Below are positions 61,031 through 64,000 of a stretch of 64,000 nt of DNA, piece by piece. Below the pieces are notes generated by a model. It saw only the letters and a list, made by a program, of their open reading frames with translations. It did not search any database and was not told the origin of the DNA. Each line of letters begins with the position of its first letter. Position 1 is the stretch's first letter. A program made the translations under genes and the position numbers. Origin of the DNA: Rhynchospora pubera (lineage: Eukaryota > Streptophyta > Magnoliopsida > Poales > Cyperaceae); assembly GCA_028095005.1 (NCBI GenBank), contig CM051459.1, positions 129,373,657 to 129,437,656 on the forward strand, given 5' to 3'.

Positions 61031-62354
61031 TATGTGTGCTTTGATAGACAGTTCATTTTAGCACATGTTTCATACCACGTGTGCTTGGTGACGTTGAAAA
61101 TTCAGTTGAGTGGTTCAACGACCTATACAAGTTGTCTCCTCATTGTGTAAATCCCAAATATGTACCCTTATGGCTAATGACTATGTCACGAGAAGTACGG
61201 TCAATGCACTGCTACTTTGGTGTGTTACCTATGGCTATGAATGATTCGGTCGACCGATGCATTATTGGAAAAGCGGTTGATTTTACTTTGATAGGCATGA
61301 GTTCTTAAGGAAAATTAATTTCAAATTGCACAAAGCGTGTTTCTTTATGTTCAGGATCCACTTAACTCATCCATTTGTCATATTCAGGCATATGTGTCAT
61401 TCGCATGATCCTTTTATCATATGAAGACTTCCTACTAACAAAGTCTCCAAGAGGGAACCGACAAACTGGCATCCTTTCAAGAAGGGTGCCTTATTTGTTT
61501 AATCTGAACATCTTTTATATAAAAAACGTTGTAGACTTATTCAATACTCATTTGAGACTTGAGAGAGACACAAGAAAGAGCGAGAGTTCCACCATTTTGA
61601 TCTTGTCCATCTAATATAAGTTCAAGTGCTCGAAAGAGGTGTTTCGATCACGACAAGTTGATCTCGTGATACAAGAGTTAGACTCGATATACTAAGGTCT
61701 AATCTTACTGGTTTGTGAAAGACGAAGGATAAGCGATCAATTGACGTGAAAGAGACAAAATTGATCTAAGACGTCCGCAATTATTATATCTAAATTTGTG
61801 CTTAGATTACTTTAATGTCTAAACTCTTATATACATGAGATTTCAACCACTTCAAATTTCATCAAATCCCATTCAGAAATTCTCATCAAAACAATGAAAT
61901 TTTGTGGGATTTCATCTCACTATTTCAATCAAGCGAATCATGTTACGATCTGTGTTAAAATCAACTCTCTTTCTTTTGTTCTTCTTTCTTTCTTTCTTTC
62001 TAATCAACGTATTAGATTTCACAAAATCAAATCTCTCCTCTATACTCTCAACTCCATTGAAATGAAATATTTTTTTCCTTTCCGATCAGGGTGTAAGTGC
62101 CTAATTTCAAGTTTCACATGCTGCCAAAATAATTTGGTTTGTTTTTATCTAGGATTCTAGTGCTCTGAAACCAAGATTTTGATTGGATTTGGGAGGAGCA
62201 GAGGAGGCCTACATTTTTTTTTTTTTGACCAAAGAAAATGGCCAACATGACAACTAAAAGGAGGTGCTGTACCACGCCATATTTTTACCATGAAAAGCAT
62301 CGCTTTAGTAATTCTTGTGCTTTTCCTTGTCTTACCTGCAAGGCTGCAAGGCAG
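61031..62354. other. Intergenic DNA after the satellite
   Basis: A frame at 61081-61308 (75 codons) has a fairly protein-like composition but no motif I recognise and no supporting splice structure. Long T-run at 62213-62226. No other feature seen. Confidence 0.4.
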
Positions 62355-62363
62355 TGCACTGGG

Positions 62364-62556
62364 AAATTGAGATTCGCTGCCGCGCGACACAGCGTGTCGC
62401 GCGGTATGCTGGCCGTTCGATTAAGATCCAATGGACAAGGGAGCCCCGTGCATGTAACCTAGATTGGTAGGCCCGTAAAAAGTGAACCGTCCGATCAAGA
62501 TCAGACGGCTCGTAGTGCGCGACACGCGGTGTAGCGCAACAGCGAATCCGGATTGC
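62364..62556. mobile_element. MULE-type MITE, GC-rich, 193 bp
   Basis: Flanked by a perfect 9-bp duplication TGCACTGGG (62355-62363, 62557-62565). Subterminal inverted repeats ATTCGCTGCCGCGCGACAC and, from the right, ATTCGCTGTTGCGCTACAC. It includes a local palindrome around GCGCGACAC / GTGTCGCGC. Markedly more GC-rich than its surroundings. Confidence 0.82.
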
Positions 62557-62684
62557 TGCACTGGGTTCTCAAATCCTCATCCTCTTTTGCAGTTTACACG
62601 GTAAAAGATAGGTGTATACGGAAAGTGGACCTACAGGGAGTTTTAAATGAAGTTTAATATTGAAGTTCTATTAAGAAGCTACAG

Positions 62685-62685
<1 letters not shown>

Positions 62686-62759
<74 letters not shown>

Positions 62760-62760
62760 T
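62686..62760. repeat. TA then GA dinucleotide microsatellite
   Basis: About 27 TA units (62686-62739) followed by about 10 GA units. Likely variable in length between individuals. Confidence 0.95.
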
Positions 62761-63057
62761 AATCTATGGTGCATATTAATATACGGAAGTTTCGGTGCAT
62801 ATTGATCCGAACTCTTGAATTTAGGGACGGATTTATTCAGAAGCAAGCCCAGGCACGTGACTGGGCTTGATTTTCTGAAATTTGAATATAAGTATCGATT
62901 TGTTTTCTTAGAGGATGAGGATTTGAGAAAATCGGTGTTTTCAAATTTCAGAAAATCAGTGTTTTCTTAGATCAAGCCCAGTCACGATATCTTCGGATCA
63001 AGCTCTTCTATCTTATATGCACGATATGTTTTTTCTTTCTCTCTCTATATATATATA

Positions 63058-63432
63058 GGATGGCTAATGTGCCATAGATGGCACAGAGGGTCCCGTGCCA
63101 TGAGTCGTTTTTCGAGATCCAAAATTCAAATGCTCAATTTGAACCATCCAAGTTATTCACCACATTAAAATATCCTTGGAGACCAAATTTTACATTTTTT
63201 CGAATTTTTTTGCTATTTATTATGATATTTTTAAAAAACGTTATAATTGGAGTATTTCAGACCCTCCAATTTGAACATATCAAAATAAATACCAAAAAAA
63301 TTCAAAAAAATGTAAAATTTGGTCTCCAATGGTATTTCAATATGCTGATCAATTTGAACGGTTTGGATTGACCGATTGAATTTCGGATCTTCAAAAAATG
63401 ATTCAAAAAAGGCATGTATGGCACTTTATCCC
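63058..63432. mobile_element. Probable MITE with imperfect inverted repeats
   Basis: Left end GGATGGCTAATGTGCCATA and right end, read inward, GGGATAAAGTGCCATACA. Farther in, the arms pair around GAGATCCAAAATTCAAATG and CAAAAATTT-type sequence. It sits between TA tracts, so a target duplication cannot be told apart from the microsatellite. Confidence 0.6.
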
Positions 63433-63434
63433 AC

Positions 63435-63502
<68 letters not shown>
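63433..63502. repeat. TA microsatellite
   Basis: About 30 TA units filling the gap between two MITEs. Confidence 0.9.
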
Positions 63503-63503
<1 letters not shown>

Positions 63504-63830
63504 GATTGGCTAAAGTATACTTCGGCATACAGGTCGTCCGTATGCTGAAGTCGTTTTTCGAAATCTAAAATTCATACAGCCGATCTGAACCGTTCAAATT
63601 GTTCTCTATATTGAAAAACATTGTAAAGGAGTATTTCTGACCCTTCAATTTGAAAATAGCATAATATATAGTAAAAAAAATTAGAAAAAATATAAAATTT
63701 GGTCTTGAAGGATATTTTTATATGGAGAACAACTTGAAAGGTTTGGATCGACTGTTTGAATTTTAAATTTTGAGAAACGACTCCAGCATACGGGTTTGAT
63801 CTGTATGTTGGAGTATACTTTAGCCAATCT
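63503..63830. mobile_element. MITE with long inverted repeats
   Basis: 328 bp with ends AGATTGGCTAAAGTATACTT and, from the right, AGATTGGCTAAAGTATACTC. The arms continue to pair inward (GCATACAG..., CGTATGCTG...). It has the same general plan as 63058 (a GTCGTTTTTCGA-like block inside the left arm), so the two may be distant relatives. Inserted in a TA tract. Non-coding. Confidence 0.8.
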
Positions 63831-64000
63831 ATATATACTATAAACTATTAAGGTTAAATAGTGGAATTAAGATGGACGCATAAAAAATGGATGCACTTGA
63901 ATCCTTGAATCCTCTTCTTAAGTTATACATATATATGTGTTTGGATGCTTCACGAATAAGGGACGAATAAGGTAAAGAACAAAGGCCCACGAACAGGCCC

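Noticed and set aside
61081..61308. 75-codon frame after the satellite
   Set aside because: No domain, no splice partners, no promoter; kept only as a note in the intergenic entry.

Overview
The window is nuclear DNA of a flowering plant, most likely a eudicot. It is AT-rich, its genes have many short spliced exons with GT-AG introns, and it holds plant-type genes: a peroxisomal-membrane monodehydroascorbate reductase, a secreted polygalacturonase and plant mobile domain (PMD) genes. Transposable elements of almost every plant class occur, many with target-site duplications (TSDs) that can be read directly. I cannot name the species.

Region by region. 1-3.5 kb is non-coding with one probable repeat insertion. 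3.8-11.2 kb holds an intact 8-exon MDAR4-type gene; its fourth intron carries a very young antisense Ty1/copia element (LTRs differ at 1 of 223 bases). 12.0-14.7 kb holds an intact 7-exon polygalacturonase on the minus strand, tail to tail with the reductase. 15-25.4 kb is gene-free and holds a hAT-like MITE, a SINE, a Harbinger-like MITE and a LINE inserted inside another copy of that MITE. 25.8-29.4 kb is a Mutator-like (MULE-type) element, here 'element A'. 30.4-32.3 kb is an intact 4-exon alpha/beta-hydrolase gene. 33.9-34.7 kb is a Harbinger-like MITE split by a hAT-like element. 34.7-41.5 kb is a larger MULE-type element, 'element B'. 41.6-45.4 kb is intergenic with a local tandem repeat. 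45.4-61.0 kb is one long array of a roughly 172-bp satellite with a higher-order repeat of about 2.1-2.2 kb, interrupted by a MITE. 61-64 kb is MITE- and microsatellite-rich intergenic DNA.

The three host genes look complete and independent: hydrogen-peroxide/ascorbate metabolism at the peroxisome (MDHAR), pectin cleavage in the cell wall (polygalacturonase), and an esterase or hydrolase of unknown substrate.

The most unusual content is the pair of MULE-type elements A and B. Both begin CCGAAAT, have 9-bp TSDs and long terminal inverted repeats, and carry clusters of palindromic motifs just inside the ends. Both encode the same two non-transposase proteins: a PMD protein, and an unfamiliar protein with CxxC...HxxxH zinc-finger-like motifs, a charged helical middle, tandem FWNEAAQ repeats and a conserved PWWxEILQHVD tail. 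In B both genes look intact and are convergent. In A the PMD gene is truncated with an in-frame stop, while the finger/repeat frame is still open. I see no recognisable transposase in either. This two-gene mobile module is the best candidate here for an undescribed system.
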